Of a stretch of 64,000 nucleotides of DNA, positions 1-15,145 are shown piece by piece. Position numbers and translations under genes: made by a program. The DNA is from Cyprinodon diabolis (Eukaryota; Chordata; Actinopteri; Cyprinodontiformes; Cyprinodontidae), in the NCBI GenBank assembly GCA_030533445.1, contig CM060073.1, positions 42,081,928-42,145,927 on the forward strand. The letters run 5' to 3'. Within the stretch, counting starts at the first letter, position 1, and every line of letters begins with the position of its first letter. The notes beneath the pieces are model-generated. The model was not told the origin of the DNA. It saw only the letters and a list, made by a program, of their open reading frames with translations, and did not search any database.

Positions 1-362
1 CAGCCCCAGAACATCACTGCTCTAGAGGAGATCTGCATGGAGGAATGGGCCAAAATACCAGCAACAGTGTGTGAAAACCTGGTGAAGACTTACAGAAAAC
101 GTTTGATCTCTGTCATTGCCAACAAAGGGTATATAACAAAGTATTGAGATGAACTTTTGTTATTGACCAAATACTTATTTTCCACCATATTTTGCAAATA
201 AATTCTTTAAAAATCAGACAATGTGATTTTCTGGATTTTTTTTCTCATTTTGTCTCTTATAGTTGAGGTATATCTATGATGAAAATTACCGGCCTCTCTC
301 ATCTTTTTAAGTGGGAGAACTTGCACTATTGGTGGCTGACTAAATACTTTTTTGCCCCACTG
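1..362 (+). mobile_element. Tc1/mariner-like transposon, 3' part with transposase C-terminus
   Basis: Positions 1-147 read in frame as a transposase C-terminus ([18 protein letters not shown], then KGYITKY and a stop at 145-147), the usual ending of fish Tc1-like transposases. About 215 bp of non-coding DNA follows and ends in the terminal inverted repeat motif CTTTTTTGCCCCACTG at 347-362, next to a TA dinucleotide (363-364), the target site of this family. The 5' part of the element lies outside the window. The sequence looks only lightly decayed. The element sits in the intron before the first visible GRK exon, and its end is 27 bp from that exon. Confidence 0.9.
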
Positions 363-389
363 TATATTACACGTTTTGAATTTCCATAG

Positions 390-4084
<3,695 letters not shown>

Positions 4085-4460
4085 CGGCACAGCGACAGAG
4101 TTTGAGCTACTTAACCCGCAAACACTCACAAGAAGGGAAGGAGCTCAGAAGAGCTTTCCTGTTGCTGATTGGTCCGCAGCTGAAGGCCTGAGCAGCAGCT
4201 GGAGACAGCCTGTCTAAAAGCTTAAATGGTCGGCCCACGGGTAGGGAAGGGAGGGGAGGGCACAAGTGGGGTGGATTGACCTGGCCCTGAGATTCTGGGC
4301 ATTATTAGTAGGACACTCTATGTTGTGGAGATGTGTGGAAATATTCAGACAAACTTTTACTTTCCCTCAGGATTGTTGGACTATAGAAAAGAGCCACTGT
4401 TGTTGTTCTTGTACCGGATGAGGATAGATGACAAGCCGATATTCAGGGGATTCACTGTAT

Positions 4461-4466
4461 AATAAA
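4461..4466 (+). promoter_or_regulatory. Candidate polyadenylation signal of the GRK gene
   Basis: A canonical AATAAA lies 377 bp after the stop codon, in the expected 3' UTR and upstream of the transposon at 4949. Another AATAAA at 8993-8998 could serve a longer transcript, but nothing in the sequence decides between them. Confidence 0.5.
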
Positions 4467-5213
4467 GACCACCACAGCGAATAGGGCAGGGTGAGCGGGG
4501 TATGGGGTCAGTGAAATTTGTTTCTCAAAAAAAAGAGAGAATTTTTTTTTTTTTTCCTGTCATTTCAGTCATGTACTTTCTGGCCTGTATCCTGTACCAA
4601 CATCTCTCTCATCCACCCCCCCCCCCCCCCACCTCCCCCTTTACGTGTCACCATCTGCACAACTCTTAACTTATTCTTGCTCCATATTTCACCTTTCATA
4701 CCTCAGATCTCTCCTAAACATTCAGAGCATGTCACCATAGCAACCTCAGTAACACATTGTACATTGCCTTTGCGTTCACTCAGGCCAAAGATTGCAATTC
4801 TAGTTTTGTGATTCTGTTGTCATGTTCAACTGTTGGTTTTTGGAAGGTCTTTAGCTGTTGTGTAGAACTACAGAAGGATCAGAATGTGGGATCCATTTTA
4901 GAGTTCTCTTTAAACCCCCCACCCCCCCACACACACAGACACATAGCACAGTGCTTTCCAAAATTTTTCATACCTCTTGAACATCATAATTTATCACGTT
5001 ACAAACGTTTTTTTTTTGTTGTTTGTTTTTTTTATTCATTTTGACCTGAAAAATCTAAAAAGTGTTGCAAGCATTTGTATTCAGTCCATCAGTAAATACT
5101 TTGTGAAACCACCTTTTTTTTTAAAACACTTTCTGTCTCTTCCGAATAATACTTTTAATTTTTTATATATAATCAGAACCCATCTATATGTTTTTGAATA
5201 GCTTTTTTTTGCC

Positions 5214-5598
5214 CATCCATCCATCCATCCATCTTCCTCCGCTTATCCGGGGTCGGGTCGCGGTGGCAGCAGCTTAATAAGGGAGGCCCAGACTTCCCTC
5301 TCCCCAGCCACTTCTTCCAGCTCTTCAGGAGGAACCCAAAGGCGTTCCCAGGCCAGCCGAGAAACATAGTCTCTCCAGCGTGTCCTGGTTCTTCTCCGGG
5401 GCCTCCCCCCGGTGGGATGTGCCCGGAACACCTCACCAGGGAGGCGTCCAGGAGGCATCCTAAACAGATGCCGAAGCCACCTCAACTGGCTCCTCTCGAC
5501 GTGGAGGAGCAGCGGCTCTACTCCGAGTCCGTCCCGGATGACCGAGCTTCTCACCCTATCTCTAAGGGAGAGCCCAGCCACCCTACTTTGGCAAAAAT
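5214..5598 (-). mobile_element. Rex3-type (RTE clade) LINE, 5'-truncated 3' end
   Basis: On the minus strand an open frame covers the C-terminal part of a non-LTR polyprotein, with motifs LRDRVRSS, LRWLRHLFRMPPGRLPGE, RWRDYVSRLAWERLW and LLPPRPDPG followed by a stop. The 3' end is a (GGAT)n tail, seen as CCATCCATCC on the + strand at 5213-5233, as known for Rex3. Similar T-rich blocks ending in GCC at 5202-5213 and 5599-5612 are a plausible target-site duplication. The copy is a dead 5' truncation of about 385 bp inserted in the surrounding Tc1-like element. Confidence 0.85.
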
Positions 5599-5798
5599 CT
5601 TTTTTTTTTGCCAAAGATTTTTAATTGTATTAATGTCTTGACTTTAACTAGGCCATTCTCTCACATATCTGTTTTGATCTAAACCATTCCATCGTAGCTC
5701 TGGTTCTTATTTAAGGATCCCTGTGAAGTCCACTGTTTTCTTCCAGACCTGCTCTGTATTAAACTCCACTCATATTCTCATTAACTCTGCCCTTGACA

Positions 5799-7140
5799 GT
5801 TCTGGGATGTTGGTTAAAGGGTAATGTGAAGTGATAGCCATAGCTGTCAACTCTCCCATTTTGGTCAGGAAACCACCGTATTTTCCCCCTCTTTCCTGCC
5901 GTTCTCCCATATTAGCAGTCTCCTGTATACTTCCCGTATTATACAAAAAAATCTGTCTTCAAATGTAACTGTCGCTAGGATTGCAAGTCAAAATCTTATC
6001 ACCTTATCGAAGTTTGAAATTGGTTGACAAGTGTTTATTTTAGATTTCTTGTACACATGTCTTAGAATATAATTGATACTGAAGCATGACTGGGGTAGTC
6101 TGACTCACAGCAGATGTTGAGAGCCACAAAATGTCCACGTTTTTACCTCCAAAACTTGACAGGTATGGTGATAAAGGGTGCAAATTTCTTTGGATCACTC
6201 TATTTAACTAAATTCTGTGTGCTAGGGGCAGTTTAGAGGGGCAGGATGGATGGAAAAGGAAGACGAGGTTCTGAGTTGGAGCTAATAATGAGAATAAATA
6301 AATATAACAAGAACAATAATATATATATAGATATAGATATGTATAATCATTTTCCAAATCTAGTTATCTTAGAGTGTTATAAATTAACAGAAGAAGGTAA
6401 AGTGGTCAGATCTCTAGAAAGATTAAGGCCTAAATATGCATTTTTAGAGCTTAAGGTTCATGTTTTGTTTCATCTGCCTGTCAAAACTTAAAAAAATCCT
6501 GTAGAGATTGACCAATACACATTTTTTAAGGCCCATGCTGATTATTTGACATCAGTCTGACCTATTGAATCCCAAAGTTGGGGCCATAACCCACTTGGGG
6601 CCCTCCATCAACCAGAGTGAGGTCTTGAAATCCATTAGAGAAATGTAACTTAACAATAAACATTTCTGTTAAAGTGCCTCAAGATTATAAAGAATCACTT
6701 AAAAACTAAAAAAAAAATCATCAACCACTTAAGTTGTTGATGTTCTGTTTAATATTATTAACAACAATGGTTCAAGTTATTTTCTTGAAATGTTTGTGTA
6801 TTCATCTATTATCCAGGGTCATGAGTGGACAGGTGTCATTTAATGGGTTAGAAGCTAAATAATGTTGGAAACATGAAACCTAACCGATCCTAATATGTGC
6901 TGCTGATAATTACGGGGTGTTTTTAAAGCCGATATGCCTTTTTCTTTCTTTATGTACATCATTAAAAAAATTACAATATGGTAACAAATCTTAAACCCAC
7001 AAAAAACATCTATAAACAAATCAAACCCATTAAAATGAATAGAACATGGGGGGAGCGGAGAGGCATGTGCTTCATGTAAAGTCAAGGCATAGCTGGTGAA
7101 TGCGATAATGAATCAATGACAGAAGTAAAAAAAAAAAAGG
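5799..7140. other. Unassigned insert inside the Tc1-like element
   Basis: This AT-rich segment separates two recognisable parts of the Tc1-like element, so it is probably one or more later insertions. Near its start (about 5845) is AGCTGTCAACTCTC. The exact reverse complement, GAGAGTTGACAGCT, occurs at about 11381, which suggests ends of a DNA transposon family. I see no gene in it. Confidence 0.4.
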
Positions 7141-7756
7141 TGCTAATATCCCCATAGTCCACCCAATGTGTTGGTCTATTTTTAGTTTGCTGGTTCTCCT
7201 GAAGATCTTTTCCAAATCTCTAAATGGGCCCTCAGTCTGCTGATGGACAGCCTTGGATCTCTGCAGCTCCTCCAGACTTAGTTCCTTAGTATCCTGTTAG
7301 TTATTTTTAAGAGCATCTTCACAAGTTTGCACTTTCGCCACACTCTTCATTTTAAGTGGATGGATTGAGCAGTGTGGTTTTCAAAGCTAGGATAATTTTA
7401 CAATTTCAAACTGATTCACTTCTTTATTTGTTTTTTTGTTATCAAATTTGTATCTAATAAACCCCAGAGGCCTTTACAAAACTTGCATTTAAACTGAGTT
7501 TACATTCAAAAAGATAGACTCTTATCAATTACTGCATCTTATTAAGAGGTACCAGTGTAAAAAGGGGCTGAATACAAATGCGTGCCTTTTTTTTTTCATT
7601 TTTTGTGTTATTTGTAAAAGAAAAGTTGGAAACCACATTATCATTTTTCTCACACTTTTTAAAATCTGTGCTATTTTGTGCTCTCTCACACAAAGCCCCA
7701 GATTCAAGTTTGTGATTGAAACGTGAAACGAATGAATATTTTTGCAAGGCACTGTA

Positions 7757-9651
7757 GACAAACACACAAAGAATCGTGTTGTGTTTTCATTGCATGAACC
7801 CGTGTAAGTATGGACAGCTGTATCCCTTCGCTTCTGCATACCTCATTCCACTTACTCTGCACTCTTATACACAAATCAGTTTCCCTTGGTTTACAGCGTC
7901 ACTTTATATTTGGCATTATGTGGAGTTTGAGAACTAATTAATATGCTGTACAGAAACAGATATCTCTTTTTTTCCTTCCTTTTTTGGGTAGTTATCTGCA
8001 CAGTCCCCCATGGAGTGGAGAGGAACACATGCACTCAGCATGATTTACAAGTTGCACAATTTAAAATAATGTCATGCTGTTTTGTTACCAAATGAAAATG
8101 TTTTACCTCTGATCATTAAGGCACATTCTTGTATTGATATTGTCACATGCCGCTTGTTTTTTCTACACCCGAGACTGAAAAGTATTCTTCTTGTTCTCCC
8201 TAGGCCTATTCCATGTAAACAATATTGCTGCATAACCATTGCTGTCTCATGTACAGTTTTTTTATATATATAAATATATATATATTTTGCCCGTTTACAC
8301 TTAACCCTCAGTGTGCTCTTCAAACTGCCTCACAAATCTAAAGGGTCTTCCTCTTGTTTTGTGTCCAACTGTAACCCCAAGACACAGTGTATCAAGAGCT
8401 ACCTGAAAGGTTTACCCTATCTGAATCTTCTTTAATCAGCCTTGCTCCTTCTCATCAGAGCTGGGGAGAAGGAGAGGAAGACACCGGAGAGTCTCCACAT
8501 AAAGAAGTGGCCTTCTCGCAGCAGCAGAGCCAACTAAACGGAGGAAGAGTGCTGGCTCTTTGGCGAGGTTTTTAAGAATGTGGTATATTCCCCCATTTTA
8601 AGCTGCCGAAAACTATTCCATGCAGTAATTTTATTTTTCCTTATTAATCTCACACAACCCTCCTATTTTTTTGTCCCCTAATCTGCGTTTTTGACGTGCA
8701 AAAAAAATAAAAATAAGAAGAATCTGAATCAGACTGAAGTGCCTCCTTGTTAGCATGATTTCCAGACAATACCCACACAGACATCAGCACTTTGTTTATT
8801 ATCTGACTGTCATGCTCTGTTTTGCTTCGCTGGGGAACACAAATACACATAGACTTACACAGTTTGTTGGAAGGGAAGGAGGGGGAAAGATGGAGTGTAG
8901 GGAGTCAATGAGGGAATTTTCCTTCTTAATGTGATGTACAGCAAAGTGCTGAGTGCATGTGAAAGCCAAACCCACTGTGTCAATCAAGTCCTAATAAACT
9001 GTATAATAGTTTGAATACTCAACTATGTGTCTGGCTCTTTATTTCCGCTGATGGCTCTGTTGAAATTCAAATATGCCCGTGTGTTTTAGGATATTGGTCT
9101 TACGTTTTTAAATGTCTGTTAAAAAGTGGTGTTTTTAGGCCAGATTTATCAGGGGGGTGGGCTGGGGCCATAGTTTTACATGGGGGCACCAAACAAAAGA
9201 TCAAAACAAAGATAATTCAACATTTTATATATTAAGTGAGCCAAATGGCAATTTCCAGTACTAGAAACCTAAAGCTGAAAGTACAAAAACGTAATTTGTA
9301 TATCATTAATAAAATAAAACTAAAAATAAAAAAAATCAATTGGTTTAAGGAACTATTGGTCCAGCACATATTATTACTTTCTTATCAGTTTATCTTGTAT
9401 TGTGTCTTCAGTACAGGGGTAAGGACCAGTTCAAAAGGGCCACTGTGTCGTGACTCTGCACTTTTTGGTTCTGTTTGAGTTTTCTCTTTGTGTTTTCAGT
9501 TATACTTTTTATTCTTGTCTTTCTGTGTTTTCTAGTTTATTCGGTTAATTTCCATTTTGTGTTATTCTAGTTCTTTTCTGATTTTATTTTTGAGTGCTTT
9601 TGTATTACTCTCTGTGGCCATCTTGTGTTTGTTTTCTTTCCCTTTGCTTCT
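7757..9651. other. Intergenic DNA, no gene seen
   Basis: The stretch is AT-rich with short homopolymers and a small TA microsatellite near 8262-8284. Open frames are short and show no recognisable motifs or splice context. An AATAAA at 8993-8998 could be a distal poly(A) site of the GRK gene, though the transposon lies between. Confidence 0.4.
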
Positions 9652-9659
9652 TTCTAGAG

Positions 9660-9856
9660 TAGTGTTTTTCAATCCTGGTCCTCAAGGCACTCTGTTCTGG
9701 ATGTTTTGGATGTTTCTGAGGTTCAGCACACCTGATTTAGATGATTGCAGTTCAGCAAAGCCTGATAATCTGCTATCAATTGATAACAGGTGTGTGGAAG
9801 CTGGGAAACATCTAAAACTTGCAGGGCAGTGTGCCTTGAGGGTTGAAAAAACACTG
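9660..9856. mobile_element. hAT-type MITE
   Basis: A roughly 197-bp near-palindromic element runs from TAGTGTTTTTCAATCCTGG to GGGTTGAAAAAACACTG. It is flanked by 8-bp target duplications with one mismatch, TTCTAGAG (9652-9659) and TTCTGGAG (9857-9864). The 8-bp duplication and CAGTG-type ends indicate a non-autonomous hAT element. A related element is at 29923-30125. Confidence 0.85.
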
Positions 9857-10480
9857 TTCTGGAGTCTAGGCTAGACACTTGCATCCACACCTGTTCCTTG
9901 TCAGCTCATTAGTCCAGTCTCTGTTCTGTCTCCCATATATACTCTCCCTGTGCAGTTCCTCAGTGACGATTCCTCGTCTTTCTCTGGCTCCTCATTGTGT
10001 GTTTTTCTTGGTGTCAGCTAGATCCTGGCTTTCTGTATCTATTATTTTGGCGTTTTGCCTCATTAAACCTGCAAGACTCACCTCTGCCTCCTGGTCTTTA
10101 CATTTGGGTCCTGCTATAAGCAGGTGCAGAGGGTATCTGTCTTTCCAAATTAAAACCTAAATATTGGAAAAATTAAACTTTTTGCCTATATTTGATGTTT
10201 CTTTTAGTAATACCTGATACAGAAATTATCTTTAAAAAGGGTGAAAAACTATTATGGTTAGCAACACACCTGAAATAATTCCTTGCAACTTTTTTATCAT
10301 CATATCACTACTTAGAGTAGTAAACAATTCAAAATAACCTTTTGTCAGACTTAGGTGTTTGTAACATATTTAGTCCAGGGGCAGATTTAGGAAATTTGGG
10401 GCCCTAGGAAAAAACAGGCATGGGGCCTTCTGAGTTAAGAAGACAATATAAAACAGACCCATTATAGAGATATAGAGATG

Positions 10481-10690
10481 CTGATGATGGTTCTCAGTCA
10501 TCCAGGTCATAGTCATTCCGTAAAAATTCAAAAAATATCCACTGGACTTGGTTTTCAAGATTTTGAAGACGTTTCGCCACCTCTCCAGGAAGCTTTGAAT
10601 TGAATTGAGAAAGCTTCCTGGAGAGGTGGCGAAACGTCTTCAAAATCTTGAAAACCAAGTCCAGTGGATATTTTTTGAATTTTTACGGAA
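10481..10690. mobile_element. Foldback element with perfect 81-bp inverted arms
   Basis: The arms at 10516-10596 and 10610-10690 are exact reverse complements over 81 bp, with a 13-bp spacer (GAATTGAATTGAG). A 35-bp single-copy leader (10481-10515) precedes the left arm. The unit is bracketed by a perfect 15-bp direct repeat, AGAGATATAGAGATG, at 10466-10480 and 10691-10705, which looks like a target-site duplication. The duplication length fits target-primed retrotransposition better than a hAT or Tc1 event. Confidence 0.85.
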
Positions 10691-10705
10691 AGAGATATAG
10701 AGATG

Positions 10706-12473
10706 TTAATAGAATAGACATACATTATTTGTTCTATGTTTTGTCCCTCTCTTCTTGTTCCTTTTCTTGTTGTTTTCATTAAGCTCACTTAGCTGATTGC
10801 TCCTTCCTGAGTTTCCAAAGAGGCGACGGCTGTTTCTGTTTGAACGGTTTGATGGAAATTAAGTTTTTTAAAATAAAAATAAATGAATGTGATAAGTAAT
10901 AATAAAATAAGAGCATCCCTGTGGTTTCTACTCCATGAATCCTTGATAAATGAGTTGTTCTGCACAACCTCTCTGAGTGTGGTTTGTCTTTTCTTGGGTG
11001 GCTGACCTTTTGAAAAATAAAATGCTAAATAAAGTACTAGATTGCTTAAAATCTTCAATAATTTAGAAAGAGAATTATCCTAGTCCAGCTGAGATAAGAT
11101 AAAAAATTAAAATGACATACCTCATAACAACTGTCTTTTCAATATCTGGCACAGTGAATAGGTGGTAATATGGACTGGATATGAACCTCGCAAGTCCTTA
11201 TGTTTTAGCACTAAGGTTGTATTAAAAACACGGACTGGATTTTAATCACCATGGTATTTTTATATATAAATAAGTGGAAAGGAATTTAGTTTTAATTTCT
11301 GTCATTTTTTAGTATCAGAAATTGGGGATATGGAGTGAGAGCGTGTGAAGACACTGAGATGGGTGAGTCTCACTCCCAATGGGTGAGAGTTGACAGCTCT
11401 GTATTTGTATGGCACATTTCAGCTGCAAGTTAAGTCAAATTGCTTTACCTCACAAAACATCAGGACATATTTGCAGTAAAAGCATTAAAAACATCAGAAT
11501 CATCACAAACAATCATTGAAACCATCAAAGAAAATCTGATCTTTTGATTAGGAAAATAAAAGCTTAAATAAGCACAAAAACTCCTAACCCTGGACAAAAA
11601 AGTTGAATTAGCTTTTATATGTTACAGGTTCAAATTCACTTCATAAATTAAAAGAAAAATCAATTATTGCCAGAAAACAGACTCCTTTTATCAGGAATAT
11701 AATCCAGTTTCTCTTTTCATTATTTGTCCTTTAGAAATAACAGATGCATGAATTTTTCCACTGAACCTGAGCATATGATCGGCCAGTCTTAGGCCTACTA
11801 TGAGGAAACCCAACCAGAAGGTGGATGGGTTATTTAAGGTTATTTAAGGTGGCTAATATCTCTGTTACTGTCACCAAGGATTTATTAATCACCTCTTTTT
11901 TTTTTCTGCACTTGTTCCGACCCTAATCAGAGGAGCTGTTTCCATCTTCACAAGTTTCCAGGCCTCTAATCGCCTGAGCTGTTGCCTCTGGCGGCTTTCT
12001 TGACGTGCAGCCCGTCGAGAAAATATTACTCTAAGATAATTTGTGTTTGTATTTGGTGAAGAAAGCAAGGTTTTTAAAACATGAACACAGTTTGATATAA
12101 TGTGTTATTCCCAAACTTAGGTGATGTAATAAATCACCCCCTTGGGAGGGTAAAACAAACATATTAATAACATACAAAAAAAGTTCAAATGTAAAAAAAA
12201 TATTAAAGCGTGTGGATTTTCAGTTAATCTTAAAACTAGTATAATATTTAGTTTTTTGTCTCCTATGATGCAATGTAGAATATTTATATATTTTAGGCCT
12301 ATGATTCATTTTCTACTCTTTTCCATCATATTGTATTGTTATTTTTTGTTAGAATGTGAAAATAGGATAACACTGTTGAATTGAATCGTCTTTTTGTAAT
12401 AAAAGTAAAAGTAGACAGTGCTAAGCATAGGGCCCTAAAATCATTATATATACTCTGGAGAAATAACTTTTTC
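10706..12473. other. Intergenic DNA, no gene seen
   Basis: The sequence is AT-rich with no convincing coding segment. A transposon-end-like segment, GAGAGTTGACAGCT, lies near 11381. A tandem of GGTTATTTAAGGT occurs at about 11828-11851. Confidence 0.4.
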
Positions 12474-13820
12474 TTTAAAGGTATAGTGGAGGATGTTCTT
12501 TTTCTGTGTGGATCATCAAAATAATTGCCCCTTATAATTGTCAATCATTTTGGTGATATGTTTACATAAGGCCGTCCTACCTGCTCGTCCCCATTTTCAC
12601 TTACCAGTGGAGAGTCTGAAATAGTGGAGAAATTGTATATCTTCTTTTGGAAAGTAAGCTTTTATGGGCGATGCAAACAGTGACTTTTAAACAGAGCGTG
12701 CACAAGGAGAAATTGGCTCCTGCATGCTCTCGCACCTGTTTAATCGAAGGATTAAAATTTAAGGTGGCTATATGGGGTGACAGTGGCGTTGGATGTACAG
12801 TAGGAGTTTGCCCTGAAATTGAAGGTTGATGGTTCAAGCGCAGGCTCCGGCTTTCCATGTTGTTGTGTCCTTGGGCAAGACACTTCACATGCATTGCCTA
12901 CTGATGGTGACCAGAAGGCCCAGTGCCGCCAGTGTACGGCAGCCTCGCTTCTGTCAGTAAGCCCCAGGGCAGCTGTGGCTATAGTGTAGCTTGCCACCAT
13001 CAGTGTGTGAGTGAATGACTGAATGTAGTGTAAAGTGCTTTGAAGTTTCCTGACTTAAAAAAAGCGCTGTATAAGTACAGGGCATTTAATAAGCGTTCCG
13101 TCTCAGGAGTGGGTACAGTGTCGAGCATGTACATTTCTTTTTAAAAGTGGAGAGGGCGGTTAAAAAATTTGAAAAAAACCTCCGCTATACCTATTATAAA
13201 TTATAAATCTCTACCAGAGGAATAACAAAATAACTACTGACTTTAATAAAAGTCTATTTATTCAAAGGCACCAGTTTTTGTGCCACTAAGAGCTCCTTCA
13301 TAAATGAAATTAAGCTGCAGCAGGGGAGGAGCTAGAAGGGGGCCAAGGATGGCCATGGTCGCCTTATGGCCGCCCCTACCAGGTGATCCCATGTGGACAT
13401 AATTCACAAGCCTCTAAAACTGAGGGTGGCAGCAGTATACGGTACTGTAAAGGGGAATTTGACATGTTAACTGTTTGTATATTAACATTAAACTGACAAC
13501 AAAAATACAGTAGCTCATCACTCACATCAAAATTTAAAATTAAAGATGATAAATATTGATTCATGCTCTTTTCAGAACTAGTTTTTCTGTTTTTTCACGG
13601 AGAAGAAAAAGTTATGCAGTCATCTAAGAGCTTTCAGTGTAATTGGAGATAACATCTAAATCCATTTAATGTGGATATTAGTATATATATATATATAAAC
13701 ATTAATATTATGCACAACAATTATTGATAAAAATAGGGTGGACATTTTTTTTTCACAATAAGAGATTAATGTTCACCCCAGAACTCAAAGCTGAAGGAAG
13801 ATGGTTCACTATACCTTTAG
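12474..13820. mobile_element. TIR element (MITE-like) interrupted by a SINE, copy A
   Basis: The left end AAAGGTATAGTGGAGGATG and right end GGTTCACTATACCTTT form inverted terminal repeats (AAAGGTATAGTG core). Internal DNA such as GAGCGTGCACAAGGAGAAAT and GTGGATCATCAAAATAA recurs at 24945-25250. A tRNA-derived SINE (about 12765-13090) sits inside, so the element is older than that insertion. No transposase was seen. Confidence 0.55.
12765..13090 (+). repeat. tRNA-derived SINE
   Basis: A box-B-like stretch, GATGGTTCAAGCGCAGG, is followed by CCTTGGGCAAGACACTTCAC and a LINE-related tail (GTGTGAGTGAATGACTGAATG, AGTGTAAAGTGCTTTG, GCGCTGTATAAGTACAGG). This is the layout of common fish SINEs with an L2-like tail. 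Boundaries are approximate. Confidence 0.75.
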
Positions 13821-14739
13821 TTTAGACAGCATAAATGTGTAAATATATGCATTTATTTATTAGTGAGGGTTTTGGAAAAATCGAGTTATTCTTTATTCGT
13901 AAAATACGGATGATGTGCTCGTTCCTTTTCCAGTTGGAAAGTGTATATTAACCCTGAGGTTCTGGCGCCTGTCTGCTTCTGGCCACCCTTATAAAAATGT
14001 TCTGGCTAAGGCACTGAGCTGCAACGTTTTAACGATATGCTATTTTATGTAAGTCTGTCTTAATCTAATCAGATATCCCTGATCTTGTGATTTTCTGGGG
14101 TTCCTCTTTATTAGATACTTTCTCCATGAAAACTAGTTGTTTGATATTGTTGCCAGGAATTTTTTTTCGTTTTCACAACCACTGTTGTTTGAAATTATTC
14201 TCAAAGACTCATAAGAAACTACTCGCCAAATCAGCCAATGAGATTTAGACAATATGCAACTAAGAAAGCTATTTATTTCCACCAGTATGAGAATAAGAGG
14301 TGGGAAGAGTAGCACTGCTTCATAATTTTTTACTTAAGCTACAGAAAAAAAGTAGCCTTAAAGAAAGTACTAAAGTAAGAGTAAAAAAAGTATTTGGTAA
14401 AAAGGCTGCTCAAGTGCTGATCTACTTACAAACCATGATCAAAACAACTGATTTAATATTTTACAAAATCATGAACAAAATATGAAGTTCTATGCAAATT
14501 CTGGTGAATAAGATAAAGGGATTCCTTTTGTATAAGTGGTGCTAATGGATTGGAACAGTCTTTTGTATTTCTTATTTTTGTTTACCAAAATTAGCTTTTT
14601 AACTGTGACAAATGTTGAAAATGTATGCATAAAAACCCTTTTGTCTATAAAAAATTAATAGTATGTAAATATCCCAGTCTATGATTTTTTTATATGAAAA
14701 AAAGGAATCTAGAAACTTCAGGAACCCGGTCAGAATATT
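13821..14739. other. Intergenic DNA, no gene seen
   Basis: The stretch is AT-rich. A segment at about 14297-14410 (AGGTGGGAAGAGTAGCACTG, then many AGTA-type words) resembles a decayed hAT end of the AGGTGGGTAG family found intact at 38593-39291. Confidence 0.35.
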
Positions 14740-15017
14740 GGAGTTGCTGACGTGTTAATTCTTGTACTGACATTGAAGATTTGCCAGACTTATTCTGAGG
14801 TATCAATCATTGGGGGAGAAATGAGCCAAACTAAGAGAAACACCATTGCCCTTGAGTTCCACAGTGATTATGGGGTCATGGACCACGAGTCTGGATGGAT
14901 GAGTCATTCAGGGTCTGCTTCACTGACCTCTCTCTTCTGGATGCTCCCATCACACAGGGAAGGCACTCTCTCCTGTTGAGCGTTTGTTTGTGTGCAAAAA
15001 AAAACGGGCACTGGACG

Positions 15018-15145
15018 TTATCTCACACAGAGTTTGTGAGACTCTGAGAAATGCTTGTCATGTCCACGAAGTGGCCTTGATTACATGGTCGTTGGAACAG
15101 TTAGTTGGTTCTCCTGTTTATCTATCTAGTGATATGAAGGTGGCC

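Larger units (their letters stand above)
4949..7754 (-). mobile_element. Degenerate Tc1-like transposon with nested insertions
   Basis: The left end (CAGTGCTTTCC, then TTCATACCTCTTGAAC) and right end (AATATTTTTGCAAGGCACTG) are the inverted repeats of the fish Tc1 family that begins CAGTGCCTTGCAAAAGTATTC. Internal landmarks on the reverse strand are decayed transposase DNA: CTAAACCATTCCATCGTAGC at about 5680 and GGATCTCTGCAGCTCCTCCA at about 7255. TA follows the right end at 7755; the left TA appears mutated to CA. The element is interrupted by a Rex3-type LINE (5214-5598) and by about 1.3 kb of unrelated sequence after 5800. No intact transposase frame remains. Confidence 0.8.

Noticed and set aside
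5215..5234. Tandem CATC array considered as CRISPR- or satellite-like
   Set aside because: It is the microsatellite tail of a Rex3-type LINE. There are no spacers, and the genome is a vertebrate's.
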